Part shown: in pieces, positions 32,044 to 41,000 of the stretch
Layout of the letters: each line of letters starts with the position of its first letter
Position numbering within the stretch: position 1 is the first letter of the stretch
Source: an uncultured Aeromonadaceae bacterium
GTDB lineage: Bacteria > Pseudomonadota > Gammaproteobacteria > Enterobacterales > Aeromonadaceae
DNA length: 61,346 nt
Assembly: GCA_945957385.1 (NCBI GenBank)
Contig: CAMFKP010000016.1
Span: 1-61,346, forward strand
Direction: 5' to 3'
The notes under the pieces: generated by a model
What the model saw: the letters and a program-made list of their open reading frames with translations, nothing else
Told to the model about the DNA's origin: nothing
Database searches by the model: none
Made by a program: the position numbers and the translations under genes

Positions 32044-32889
32044 TTAGGCAGAGGTACGAATAGCAACTTCGCCAGCGCACAATCCCATCCGATAGCCAGC
32101 ATCCAGCCGTGCTTTGTCACGTGTTAAGCGGCCGACAGCAAAGTGTGAGGGCGGAGCTATCAGCTCGACGGTGCAATCAGCCGGTGGCGACGCGATAAAA
32201 TCCAGCGCTGCATTGTAGGCAATATGCCGTGCCAACATGGCTTGCGCTAATGCAGGGGTCTTGCGCAAGAGGAGCCGAAGCAGTGTTGGGTAACGGGAAG
32301 GGTGTTTGCGATATCCCCAAGGCTGCGATAGCACTACGGTCAAATGGCGGGCACCTCGTGCGTACGCTTCCAGAACCGGAATCGAATCTGCTACCCCTCC
32401 ATCGGTATGTGCCTCTCCGGCAATATCCACAAAGCCACGATAAGCGAGGGGGACTGAACAGGATGCTTTGGCAATCGTCATGGCACATTCGGGTTTAGCC
32501 AGAAAATAACTGGCGCGTCCATCACTTACCCGTGTGGTGGTAATGTACAGCGGCACTCGATTGGCGCTAAATGTCGCCATATCAAAAGGCAACTCCTGTA
32601 GGCTGACAGGCCATAACCAATCCAGATCAAGCCAATGCCCACCACGCAGAAAACGACCAAAACTGATAAATTCAGGCCGGCACGAGATATCTGTAATCAC
32701 AGTGTAGGTCCGCCCGGATTGCGATGATAAATATGCAGCCAGAGCTGTCGCACCGGCTGAAACACCATAGCAGACATCAAAAGGGCAATACTGCTTGGCG
32801 AGAAAAGCGTCCAGAACCCCGGCAGCAAAGATACCCCGCATAGCCCCGCCTTCGACGATCAGCGCCCTTCGCGCAAGGCCGTTGTTCAC
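32044..32889 (-). CDS. Patatin-like phospholipase (YjjU type)
   Basis: A 281-residue patatin-family hydrolase. The oxyanion motif is EGGAMRGIF, the nucleophile Ser44 is in YGVSAGA, and the catalytic aspartate is in DGGVADSIP. Overall layout matches E. coli YjjU, including RGGHWLDLDWL. It would act on acyl esters at a membrane; the substrate is unknown. It has a GTG start that overlaps the cobO stop by four bases, so it appears to be the last gene of the cobalamin operon even though no link to cobalamin is known. No signal peptide is visible. Confidence 0.88.
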   Translation of the reverse strand: MNNGLARRALIVEGGAMRGIFAAGVLDAFLAKQYCPFDVCYGVSAGATALAAYLSSQSGRTYTVITDISCRPEFISFGRFLRGGHWLDLDWLWPVSLQELPFDMATFSANRVPLYITTTRVSDGRASYFLAKPECAMTIAKASCSVPLAYRGFVDIAGEAHTDGGVADSIPVLEAYARGARHLTVVLSQPWGYRKHPSRYPTLLRLLLRKTPALAQAMLARHIAYNAALDFIASPPADCTVELIAPPSHFAVGRLTRDKARLDAGYRMGLCAGEVAIRTSA

Positions 32890-33485
32890 CAGTCGATTCC
32901 CTGCTGGGCCCGTATCCCCGCATCAAAGGCATGCTTGACGTTGCGCACTTCACTGACCGTGTCAGCGAGCTCCAAAAGGCTTCGGTGGCAGCCTCGGCCG
33001 GTGATGATCACATGTTGCATCGGGGGGCGCTGGATAATCGCCTCCATAATTTCGTCCACATCGAGGTAGTGATAGGCGATCATATAGGTCAGCTCATCCA
33101 GCAAAACCAATTGAATCTCTGGATCTGCCAGCAGCCGTTTGGCTTCCTGCCAGACCTGTAGCGCAGCCTCGATATCGTGTTGCCGGTCTTGAGTATCCCA
33201 GGTAAACCCTGTGGCCATGACATGAAACTCCACGCCCTGGGCTTGTAACAGATCGCGTTCGCCACAAGCCCAGCTGCCCTTGATGAATTGCACAACAGCA
33301 GTCTTGAGGCCATGTCCAACGGCACGACAAACCGTGCCAAAACCCGAGGTGGTTTTCCCTTTTCCATCCCCGGTGATCACAATCAGTAACCCGCGATCCG
33401 CTTGTGCCGCCGCAATGCGTGCATCCACTTTTTCTTTCAGGCGCTGTTGCCGAGCCTTGTGGCGTTCATCCTGTTCTTGACTCAT
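32886..33485 (-). CDS. cobO: Corrinoid adenosyltransferase
   Basis: A 199-residue CobA/CobO/BtuR-type ATP:corrinoid adenosyltransferase that attaches the 5'-deoxyadenosyl group to cobalt. P-loop GDGKGKTTS, and [16 protein letters not shown] and [10 protein letters not shown] are diagnostic; E. coli BtuR is 196 residues. The ATG at 33485 has GGAG six bases upstream. It overlaps the end of cobQ by 20 bases. Confidence 0.96.
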   Translation of the reverse strand: MSQEQDERHKARQQRLKEKVDARIAAAQADRGLLIVITGDGKGKTTSGFGTVCRAVGHGLKTAVVQFIKGSWACGERDLLQAQGVEFHVMATGFTWDTQDRQHDIEAALQVWQEAKRLLADPEIQLVLLDELTYMIAYHYLDVDEIMEAIIQRPPMQHVIITGRGCHRSLLELADTVSEVRNVKHAFDAGIRAQQGIDW

Positions 33486-34971
33486 TTTGCTCTCCTTCAA
33501 GGCCTAAAAACCGACGTATGGCATACATATCCAGATGGCTGGCTACGCAATCAGCCAGCCGGTCAATCTCGGCATCCTGTTGTTGCCGGTAATCAATTTG
33601 CAGGTCGGAATCCTGACCCATCCAATGCAGCAGCTGTTGTAGCAGTTGAGGTTGATCAAACAAACCGTGCAGATAACCACCGGCAACCTGGCGATCCAGG
33701 CTGATACAACCATCAAAAGAACCATCGGCACGTTGCCAGAGTGGTGCAGAACTAGGCGCCACGCTGCTTACGCCGAGGTGAATTTCATATCCGCGTACGG
33801 CGGTCGGCGTGCCGCTCAGATAACAGGTTCCCGAGACATTACACAACTGCTTCTGGTTAGCCAGTCGAGTGTGGACCGGCAACCAACCCAAGCCCTGACT
33901 GCTTCCCGGAGGGCCCTCCATGCCAGAAGGGTCTTCGATCATCTGTCCCAGCATCTGATAGCCGCCACAGATCCCGAATACCTTGCCGCCATAGCGCAGA
34001 TGGCGTGCCATCGCCTGGTCCCAGTGTGTGGCCCGTAATGCTTCCAGATCAGCCCTTACGTTTTTACTGCCCGGAAGGATCACCAGATCGCAGGCTGGTA
34101 ATGGATCATGCAGCGCAACAAACTGCAGCGATACGTCCGGATGCAATGCCAGGGGATCAAAATCAGTGTGATTGCTGATGCGGGGCAACACCGGAACTAC
34201 GATTTTTAGCCGCTTAGCGAGCGGCGCGACTTCGTCCACATGGGCGATGGCATCCTCAGCGGCGATGCGTAAATCCAACAGGTAGGGGAGGACACCGAGT
34301 ACCGGTTTACCGGTTTTTTGCTCAAGCCAGCGTAATCCCGGTTCGAGTAGCCCGATATCGCCGCGAAAACGGTTGATGACAAATCCCTTGATTCGCTGTT
34401 GTTCCGATGGGCTCAGCAAGGCGAGGGTCCCGACCAATTGAGCAAAGACGCCGCCGCGATCGATGTCGGCAATCAGGATCACCGGACAGTCAACCGCCTC
34501 GGCAAAACCCATGTTGGCAATATCCCCGTCGCGCAGATTCACTTCCGCAGGACTACCGGCCCCTTCGACGACAAGACAGCTATAGCGTTGCTGCAGCCAC
34601 TGCCATGATGCCAACACGCTGCGCATCGCCAGCGGCTTATAGCCATGGTAGCTATTGGCTTCCATGTCGGTAGCCACCTGGCCTTGTAATATCACTTGGC
34701 AACCGGTGTCTGAATTGGGTTTAAGCAAGACCGGGTTGAAATGAACACAAGGTTCCAGCCTGGCGGCAAAGGCCTGAACCGCTTGCGCGCGACCAATTTC
34801 TCCGCCCTCAGGGGTCACGGCACTGTTTAGCGCCATATTTTGTGGCTTGAAGGGGGCGACGCAGATGCCGTCTCGTGCCAGGAGTCTGCATAAGGCGGTA
34901 ACCAGCATGCTCTTGCCCGCATCGGAGCTGGTGCCTTGAACCATCAGCGCCCCCCGATAATCAGGATTCAT
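33466..34971 (-). CDS. cobQ: Cobyric acid synthase
   Basis: A 501-residue amidotransferase that amidates the b, d, e and g side chains of adenosylcobyrinic acid a,c-diamide. The N-terminal dethiobiotin-synthetase-like domain has GTSSDAGKS; the C-terminal triad-type glutaminase domain has the cysteine in [10 protein letters not shown] and histidine in YLHGLFD. With only late steps encoded here, it could act on salvaged corrinoids or follow earlier steps elsewhere in the genome. Confidence 0.96.
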   Translation of the reverse strand: MNPDYRGALMVQGTSSDAGKSMLVTALCRLLARDGICVAPFKPQNMALNSAVTPEGGEIGRAQAVQAFAARLEPCVHFNPVLLKPNSDTGCQVILQGQVATDMEANSYHGYKPLAMRSVLASWQWLQQRYSCLVVEGAGSPAEVNLRDGDIANMGFAEAVDCPVILIADIDRGGVFAQLVGTLALLSPSEQQRIKGFVINRFRGDIGLLEPGLRWLEQKTGKPVLGVLPYLLDLRIAAEDAIAHVDEVAPLAKRLKIVVPVLPRISNHTDFDPLALHPDVSLQFVALHDPLPACDLVILPGSKNVRADLEALRATHWDQAMARHLRYGGKVFGICGGYQMLGQMIEDPSGMEGPPGSSQGLGWLPVHTRLANQKQLCNVSGTCYLSGTPTAVRGYEIHLGVSSVAPSSAPLWQRADGSFDGCISLDRQVAGGYLHGLFDQPQLLQQLLHWMGQDSDLQIDYRQQQDAEIDRLADCVASHLDMYAIRRFLGLEGEQNESRTG

Positions 34972-35599
34972 AGCGATACTCCTGGTACGGAACGGCGATA
35001 CGCACTATCTGGAACATGGGCTCGTCCATCTGATGCCAGATGCGGATTTCAGTGACCGAACCATACGCCAGCGGCAATCGTTGATAGAGATCACCCTGCG
35101 TCCAATCGGCATGCAACAGCAACGCCAGTATGCCGCGCACGATCCCGCCGTGGCACATCACCAGCACATCGGCATCGCAACTGGCGGCCACCAGTTGTCG
35201 CCAGACGCGCTCGACTCGGGCTTGGAAGGCGGGCAAGGTTTCGGCATCCGGCAGTGGATGCGCCGCTGGCTCGCGCCAGAAGCGCTCCAGCTGTTCCCAA
35301 TGCGGCGCCAAATCACTAAACGGCATGCCATCAAAACGACCAAAGTCCATCTCGCGCAGCTCATCGAGTTCTTGCATCGGCCAGTGGTAACGACTGGCGA
35401 GGTGTTCTGCCATGCGCCGACAGCGCAACAGCGGGGAGGTGAGCAGTTTTTGCGCCGGTAACTGTGCAGGCAGCGTGCCTAGCCAGTGTTCGAAGGCCAC
35501 CGCATCCAGATCTGCATCGGTATTACCAAGCAAGGAGGCAGGCCAATTCGGCCGAAGATGGCGCATCAGCCGTAATGTTCGCCAACTGGAATCACTCAT
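34961..35599 (-). CDS. cobC: Alpha-ribazole phosphatase-like histidine phosphatase
   Basis: A 212-residue member of the histidine phosphatase superfamily, placed between cobU and cobQ, so most likely the alpha-ribazole phosphatase of the nucleotide loop pathway. The phospho-histidine motif reads LMRHLRPN, with Leu where RHG usually has Gly; the second histidine is in CHGGIVRG, and [14 protein letters not shown] and [10 protein letters not shown] are normal. ATG 35599 overlaps the cobU stop (ATGA) and has GAGG upstream. It overlaps cobQ by 11 bases. Confidence 0.88.
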   Translation of the reverse strand: MSDSSWRTLRLMRHLRPNWPASLLGNTDADLDAVAFEHWLGTLPAQLPAQKLLTSPLLRCRRMAEHLASRYHWPMQELDELREMDFGRFDGMPFSDLAPHWEQLERFWREPAAHPLPDAETLPAFQARVERVWRQLVAASCDADVLVMCHGGIVRGILALLLHADWTQGDLYQRLPLAYGSVTEIRIWHQMDEPMFQIVRIAVPYQEYRYES

Positions 35600-36123
35600 T
35601 TTAACCTCATGGGAATACCCGCCGTAACCAGCCACACCTCATCCACCAGACGGGCCAGATGCTGGTTTAACCAGCCGGCTTCATCAACAAAACGCCGGGT
35701 GATGGCCCCCATCGGTACGACTCCCAGACCAATCTCATTAGCAATCAGGATCAGGGTGCCTTGAGTACCTAAGATGGCTTGATCCAGGGCCGTTTTCGCT
35801 GCATGCAACGAGGCATCGGGTAACGGTTGCCCCGACTCATCGTGTAACCATTGACATAACCAGAGCGTCATACAATCGACCAACAGGCAGCGTTCGACCG
35901 CATCATGCTGAATGATGGCCTTGGCCAGAGCCCGACCGGTCTCCACCGTGTGCCACGTCGCAGGACGATCCGCTTTATGCTTGTCTATCCGAGCCTGCAT
36001 CTCTTCGTCACCGGCCCATGCGGTCACCAGACAGTAAACGTCATCGTAGTCAGCAGCGCGCTGCTCGGCATACGCTGACTTGCCTGAGCGAGCCCCCCCC
36101 AGAATTAAAATTCGTTTCGCCAT
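35596..36123 (-). CDS. cobU: Adenosylcobinamide kinase / guanylyltransferase
   Basis: A 175-residue bifunctional enzyme that phosphorylates adenosylcobinamide and adds GMP. P-loop LGGARSGKSAYAE, the nucleotidyl-transfer histidine region in the middle, and LIANEIGLGVVP are diagnostic. The ATG at 36123 overlaps the cobS stop by three bases. The P-loop glycines are encoded by a run of eight G bases on the coding strand (36093-36100), a possible slippage site. Confidence 0.95.
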   Translation of the reverse strand: MAKRILILGGARSGKSAYAEQRAADYDDVYCLVTAWAGDEEMQARIDKHKADRPATWHTVETGRALAKAIIQHDAVERCLLVDCMTLWLCQWLHDESGQPLPDASLHAAKTALDQAILGTQGTLILIANEIGLGVVPMGAITRRFVDEAGWLNQHLARLVDEVWLVTAGIPMRLK

Positions 36124-36938
36124 CAGAACCATACCTCCAGCCACCTAGCTTCAGGCACCATGCCGGCGTGAAGCAAAGCAACGAACAACAGATAACCCAA
36201 TAGCTCGATGAGCTGCTGACAGGCGCCAAGACAATCACCGGTAAAGCCACCCAGCTGCGCCAGCAGATAGCGACGCAAAGACCAGCGAATCACCATCGAG
36301 CCCAGGATCAACAGGCCGGCCATGAGCCACGAGCAGCCCAGCAACACGATGAACAGGCCACTCAACAGCAGCAACACTGTATCCTGCCAAGCCTGGCGCT
36401 CGGCCAGGGGTTTGGACTTGCTTTGGGTATCGCGGACATAGGGCGTATCGGCGATCAGGCTACCGGCAACGGCGCGTGACCAAGAGTGCATCACAATCAG
36501 TGCCAGCATCAGCAGGGGGAGCCCCTGCTGGACGATATGACTCAGCAGGGCCCATTTCAGCAGCAAACCGCCAAATAACGTCACCGCACCATATGTACCG
36601 AGCCGCGAATCTTTCATGATGATCAATTTGCGCTCGGCATCCAGTCCGCCGCCAAGCCCATCTGCCATATCGGCGAGCCCATCCTCATGAAAGGCTCCCG
36701 TCAGACGCAGCGAAAACAACATGCCCAGCAGCACGGCAATGTCCGCCGGTAACCAGAGTGCAAACACCAGGGTCGCCATGGCGACCAAAACGCCAATCAA
36801 GGTGCCGACCAGCGAGAAAAAAGCGCTGGCACGATTGAGTCGTTCAGCAGAAAACGGGATCGAGGCCGGGATCGGTAGGCGGCTGAAAAAGGCGACCGCG
36901 AGACAAAAACGGTAGCCATACTCGCGCCAGCGCGGCAT
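36123..36938 (-). CDS. cobS: Cobalamin synthase (adenosylcobinamide-GDP ribazoletransferase)
   Basis: A 271-residue integral membrane enzyme that joins adenosylcobinamide-GDP with alpha-ribazole phosphate. The metal and substrate motif HEDGLADMADGLGGG and KDSRLGTYGA are diagnostic. Several hydrophobic segments place it in the inner membrane. It abuts cobT (one shared base) and cobU. Confidence 0.95.
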   Translation of the reverse strand: MPRWREYGYRFCLAVAFFSRLPIPASIPFSAERLNRASAFFSLVGTLIGVLVAMATLVFALWLPADIAVLLGMLFSLRLTGAFHEDGLADMADGLGGGLDAERKLIIMKDSRLGTYGAVTLFGGLLLKWALLSHIVQQGLPLLMLALIVMHSWSRAVAGSLIADTPYVRDTQSKSKPLAERQAWQDTVLLLLSGLFIVLLGCSWLMAGLLILGSMVIRWSLRRYLLAQLGGFTGDCLGACQQLIELLGYLLFVALLHAGMVPEARWLEVWF

Positions 36939-37969
36939 CAGACGGTTACCCCGGCTTCATCAAAACTGGCCATCTCGTTATAAAAACAGCAAGCGGCGCG
37001 CAGAAGCGGCAAGGCCAGTGCCGCCCCGGTACCTTCGCCTAAACGCAGGCCCAGATCGAGCAGCGGCCGCGCTTGCAGCTGGGCCAGCATGATCCCATGC
37101 GCGGCTTCTGCCGAACCGTGGGCAAAGATCATGTATTCCCGGCTCACAGGGTTGATTCGGGTCGCCAACAACGCCGCAGCGGTGACGATAAAGCCGTCGA
37201 CCAGCAGTGTCATGCCGGCCTCAGCGGCGCCAAGCATGGCACCGGTAATCTGCGCTATTTCATAGCCGCCCAACTGTGCCAATAACGCTATGGGATCATC
37301 ACGGCTGTCTGTTCGCGCCACGGCCTGAGTGATCAAGCTGATCTTGCGTTGCAACTGCCCATCATCAATGCCGGTACCACGCCCGACACAGTCACTAACC
37401 GGTAATTGGCACAGGGCCGCTAACAAGGCGGCAGCAGACGAGGTATTGCCAATCCCCATCTCACCACAGGCCAGCAGATTGCTGCCTTGCGATCGCAGAC
37501 GTTTGGCCAACGCACTGCCAAGTTGCAGCGCCATCTCCGCTTGCTGCCGGCTCATCGCCGGTGCGACCGAAATGTCTGCCGTTCCGGCGCCCAAACGTTG
37601 CTGGATCAAGCGTTCATCGTCGATCGGCTCCAGAATCCCGGCATCAACCACCTGCAACGCCATGTCATTGGCGCGGCAAAAACAGTTGATGGCCGCACCG
37701 CCGGTCAGAAAATTGAGCACCATCTGCCGGGTTACCGCGCTGGGGGCAATGCTGACACCGTGGCTGGCAATGCCGTGATCGGCGGCAAAGACCAACATCG
37801 TCGGCTGCGTGATCGCCAGGTGATCACACTGTTGTATCAGCGCCAGCTGGCTGGCTACCTCTTCGAGCCGGCCCAGAGCCCCCAGCGGCTTGGTTTTATT
37901 ATCGATACGATGCTGAATGCGTGACGACGCCTCGCGGTATAGCGGCGCTATCGTCCATGAAGGAGCCAT
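36938..37969 (-). CDS. cobT: Nicotinate-nucleotide-dimethylbenzimidazole phosphoribosyltransferase
   Basis: A 343-residue enzyme that makes alpha-ribazole 5'-phosphate from NaMN and dimethylbenzimidazole. The catalytic glutamate lies in LGEGTGAALAL near the C-terminus; CGEMGIGNTSSAAAL and GRGTGIDD are further signatures. It is the first gene of the cob cluster here; only 85 bases separate it from the upstream kinase gene and I see no cobalamin riboswitch in them. Confidence 0.96.
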   Translation of the reverse strand: MAPSWTIAPLYREASSRIQHRIDNKTKPLGALGRLEEVASQLALIQQCDHLAITQPTMLVFAADHGIASHGVSIAPSAVTRQMVLNFLTGGAAINCFCRANDMALQVVDAGILEPIDDERLIQQRLGAGTADISVAPAMSRQQAEMALQLGSALAKRLRSQGSNLLACGEMGIGNTSSAAALLAALCQLPVSDCVGRGTGIDDGQLQRKISLITQAVARTDSRDDPIALLAQLGGYEIAQITGAMLGAAEAGMTLLVDGFIVTAAALLATRINPVSREYMIFAHGSAEAAHGIMLAQLQARPLLDLGLRLGEGTGAALALPLLRAACCFYNEMASFDEAGVTV

Positions 37970-38054
37970 GATCTACCTCGACAGGAAACGGAACAAAGTA
38001 GCTATGTTACTGGTTTATAACCAAAATGGCTCGCATGATCTGCGGCTAAAACCG

Positions 38055-41000
38055 CTAGGGTGCCTCAGGCGTCGTGTCTGCGGTTTGCGCTGGAGAGGAG
38101 AGCATCAGGCTCGAGCCATGCAGACGAATGAGCGCCGATTGGAAATCAAGGTTTTCCATGGCACTGCTCAATTGTGCAAATTCGGCCGCGCTGAGTCGGG
38201 CCTGCAGATAAGGCTCCAGCGCATCAAACAGTTCGAGCGCCGCCAGATTCTGCTCTTGCAGATAGCTGACAAACTGCCGCAATTGCATGCCGTACTGTTC
38301 TGAGTCTTGTGCCAACTCGACAGTCAGTGTTTGGGGATGACGTAACAGCCAGAGGTCAACTTCGCCGCGTAGTTGATCCAGCGCCTCAAACAATTCCGGT
38401 AACAACACGGCTTGCTCACCGGTTTGCTGTTCACGGATCGCCTGCTCGATGCGGCGGGCCAGATGGGCCAATCGCTCGGCGCCCAGGGTGCCGGCATGGC
38501 CCTTCAGGGTATGGACGATCCGCGCAGCCGTCTCTTTATCCTGTTGCGCCAGCACGGCACTGAGTTGCTGGTGCAGTTGCCGACTTTCGATCTGAAACTG
38601 CGCCAGCAGGCGTGTCAGCAGCGCTTCGTCTTCGCCCAATGTCTGTTGCAATGTTGACAGATCCAGTGCCGCCGGTGCGGGATCCTGGTCGGGAGGCGTG
38701 AGAGCTGGGGTGAGGGCGTTGTCGGGCGCAACGGCGCCAGCTGCTGCTACCGGACGCGGGAGATAACGGCTGATGGTTCCCAGCATCAGCTCGACATCGA
38801 TTGGCTTGGCGATAATGTCATCCATTCCCGCTTCGCGACAGGCAGCCTGTTCATCGGCCATCACGCCAGCCGTCATGGCCAGAATTGGTAAAGTCAGTCC
38901 CAGCTCTTGCCGGATTGCCCGTGTGGCCATAAACCCATCCATCACCGGCATCTGCACATCCATCAGCACGATGGCATAGCGCTGCGGCGCCTGACGCAAG
39001 CGCGCCAACGCCTCTTGGCCATTGTTGGCAATGTCGACCCGGGCGCCGGCCTGATCCAGGATCCGGCTGGCCACCATCTGATTGACCTCATTGTCTTCCA
39101 CCAGTAAGACACTCAGATCGTCAAGCAGCGCGGTCCCATCCTGTCCGCGGCGACTGCTGGGCCCCGGAGCTGACGCCTGCGTCACCAACGCCAGCTCGGG
39201 AGCCGTGTCAATTAATGACTGCAACGCCCGGGCGGTTACGGGTTGTGTCAGCACCAGGGCAGTGGACAATTGTGGAGCGGACAGCGGGATCTGCTGTTTA
39301 TCGCCCAAGCGGCACACCACAATCGGCCGGCTTGGCCAGTCACGGCACACGGCATCCAGTTCTTGCCACATGGCCGAATCATGGAAGGGATGGGCCAGCA
39401 GCACTTGCGGTCGCGGCTCAGTTGTCAGCGCTGCCAACGCCGCGGTACTCGTCAGGCGCTGGCTGTGACCGCCGAGCACAGTGATGGCTGCGGCCAGCGA
39501 GGGGTAATGACGATCATCGGGGCAGAACAGCGCCACGTCGAGGGGCGGGGTGATGGTCAGTGGCGGGCGTGGACGGCCTGGTGTCATCGGCAAGGTCACG
39601 ATAAAGCGGCTGCCGACCCCGGCCTGGCTCTGGACTTCAATCTGGCCCCCCATCATTTCGCACAGGCGGCGTGAGATGGTCAGCCCCAGTCCTGTGCCAC
39701 CATACTGACGCGTAGTAGAGCTATCGGCCTGGCTGAAAGGCACAAAAAGACGCGCCACCTGCTGCGGTGTCATTCCGATGCCGCTGTCGGCCACGACAAA
39801 CTGCACATGATGAAGATGATGAGCCTGTTGTGGCGCCGGAGTGGCCTGTACCTGCAGGCTGACATGGCCACTGTGGGTAAATTTAATGGCATTTCCCACC
39901 AGGTTGAGCAGGATTTGCTGCAGGCGCATGCCATCGGCGATCCAGCAGCGAGGCAAGGCCGGATCCAGCTCAATCAGCAAGTCCAGATCCTTGTTTGCGG
40001 CGCTGACCGCCATAATTCCCGCTAGGCCATCCATCATTTCATCAAGATCAAATTCAGTGGGCGCCAGATCGAGACGCCCGGCCTCGATCTTGGAAAAATC
40101 GAGAATGTCGTTGAGGATCTGCAACAGTGAGCGGCCGGCGCCGGTAATCATGCGCACATACTGGCGCTGCTGGCTGTCGAGCACTGAACCGTCGAGCAGA
40201 TAGGCAATCCCCAGCACCGCATTGAGCGGCGTGCGGATTTCGTGGCTCATGTTGGCCAGGAATGCACTCTTGGCCTGACTGGCCGCCTCGGCCTGCTCCT
40301 TGGCCAGCATCAGCTCGGACTGGGTCTGCTTGAGCGCCGAGATATCTTTGGCAATACCGAGGAAACCACTGATGCAGCCATCCTGATCACGGATCGGGGT
40401 AACGGTCATCAATGCCGTCAAACGACTGCGATCCTTGCGGATGAAGGTCCATTCCCGCACCTCATGCCCGAGGCAGATCGCCTGGGTGACAAAGACAGCA
40501 AAACCGGAAACCGGCCGGCCCAACTCGGCGGTGAGCTCCAATCCGCGGTCGATGACCTCCTGCATATCGTGAATGAACAGCGGCGTGCGCAGGGCAACCA
40601 CCTCCTGGGCACTGTAGCCGAGCATGCGTTCGGCGCCGGAGTTGAACAGGGTGATCAACCCATCGGCGTTGGTAACTATGATGGCAATTTCGCTGGCGGC
40701 ATTGATTACCCCCTGCAGCTCGGCCCGAGCGGCAAGCAGCGCTTGTTCGGCTTGTTTATGTACCGAGATGTCACGCAACATACCGGTAAAAAAGCGCTCA
40801 CCCTGGGTCGAGATTTCGGACACGGAGAGTTCGACCGGGATCAGCTTGCCACTGCGATGACAGGCCATCAGCTCCCGGCTGGTACCAATCATGCGTGCCT
40901 TGCCGGTTTCCAGGTAATGTTTCAGGTAGGAGGCATGGCGTTCACGGTGCGGCGATGGCATCAGGATCGACACACTCTCACCGATCACCTCAGACTCCCG

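Noticed and set aside
37970..38054. Cobalamin riboswitch upstream of cobT
   Set aside because: Only 85 bases are available and no B12-box-like sequence or expected stem pattern is seen.
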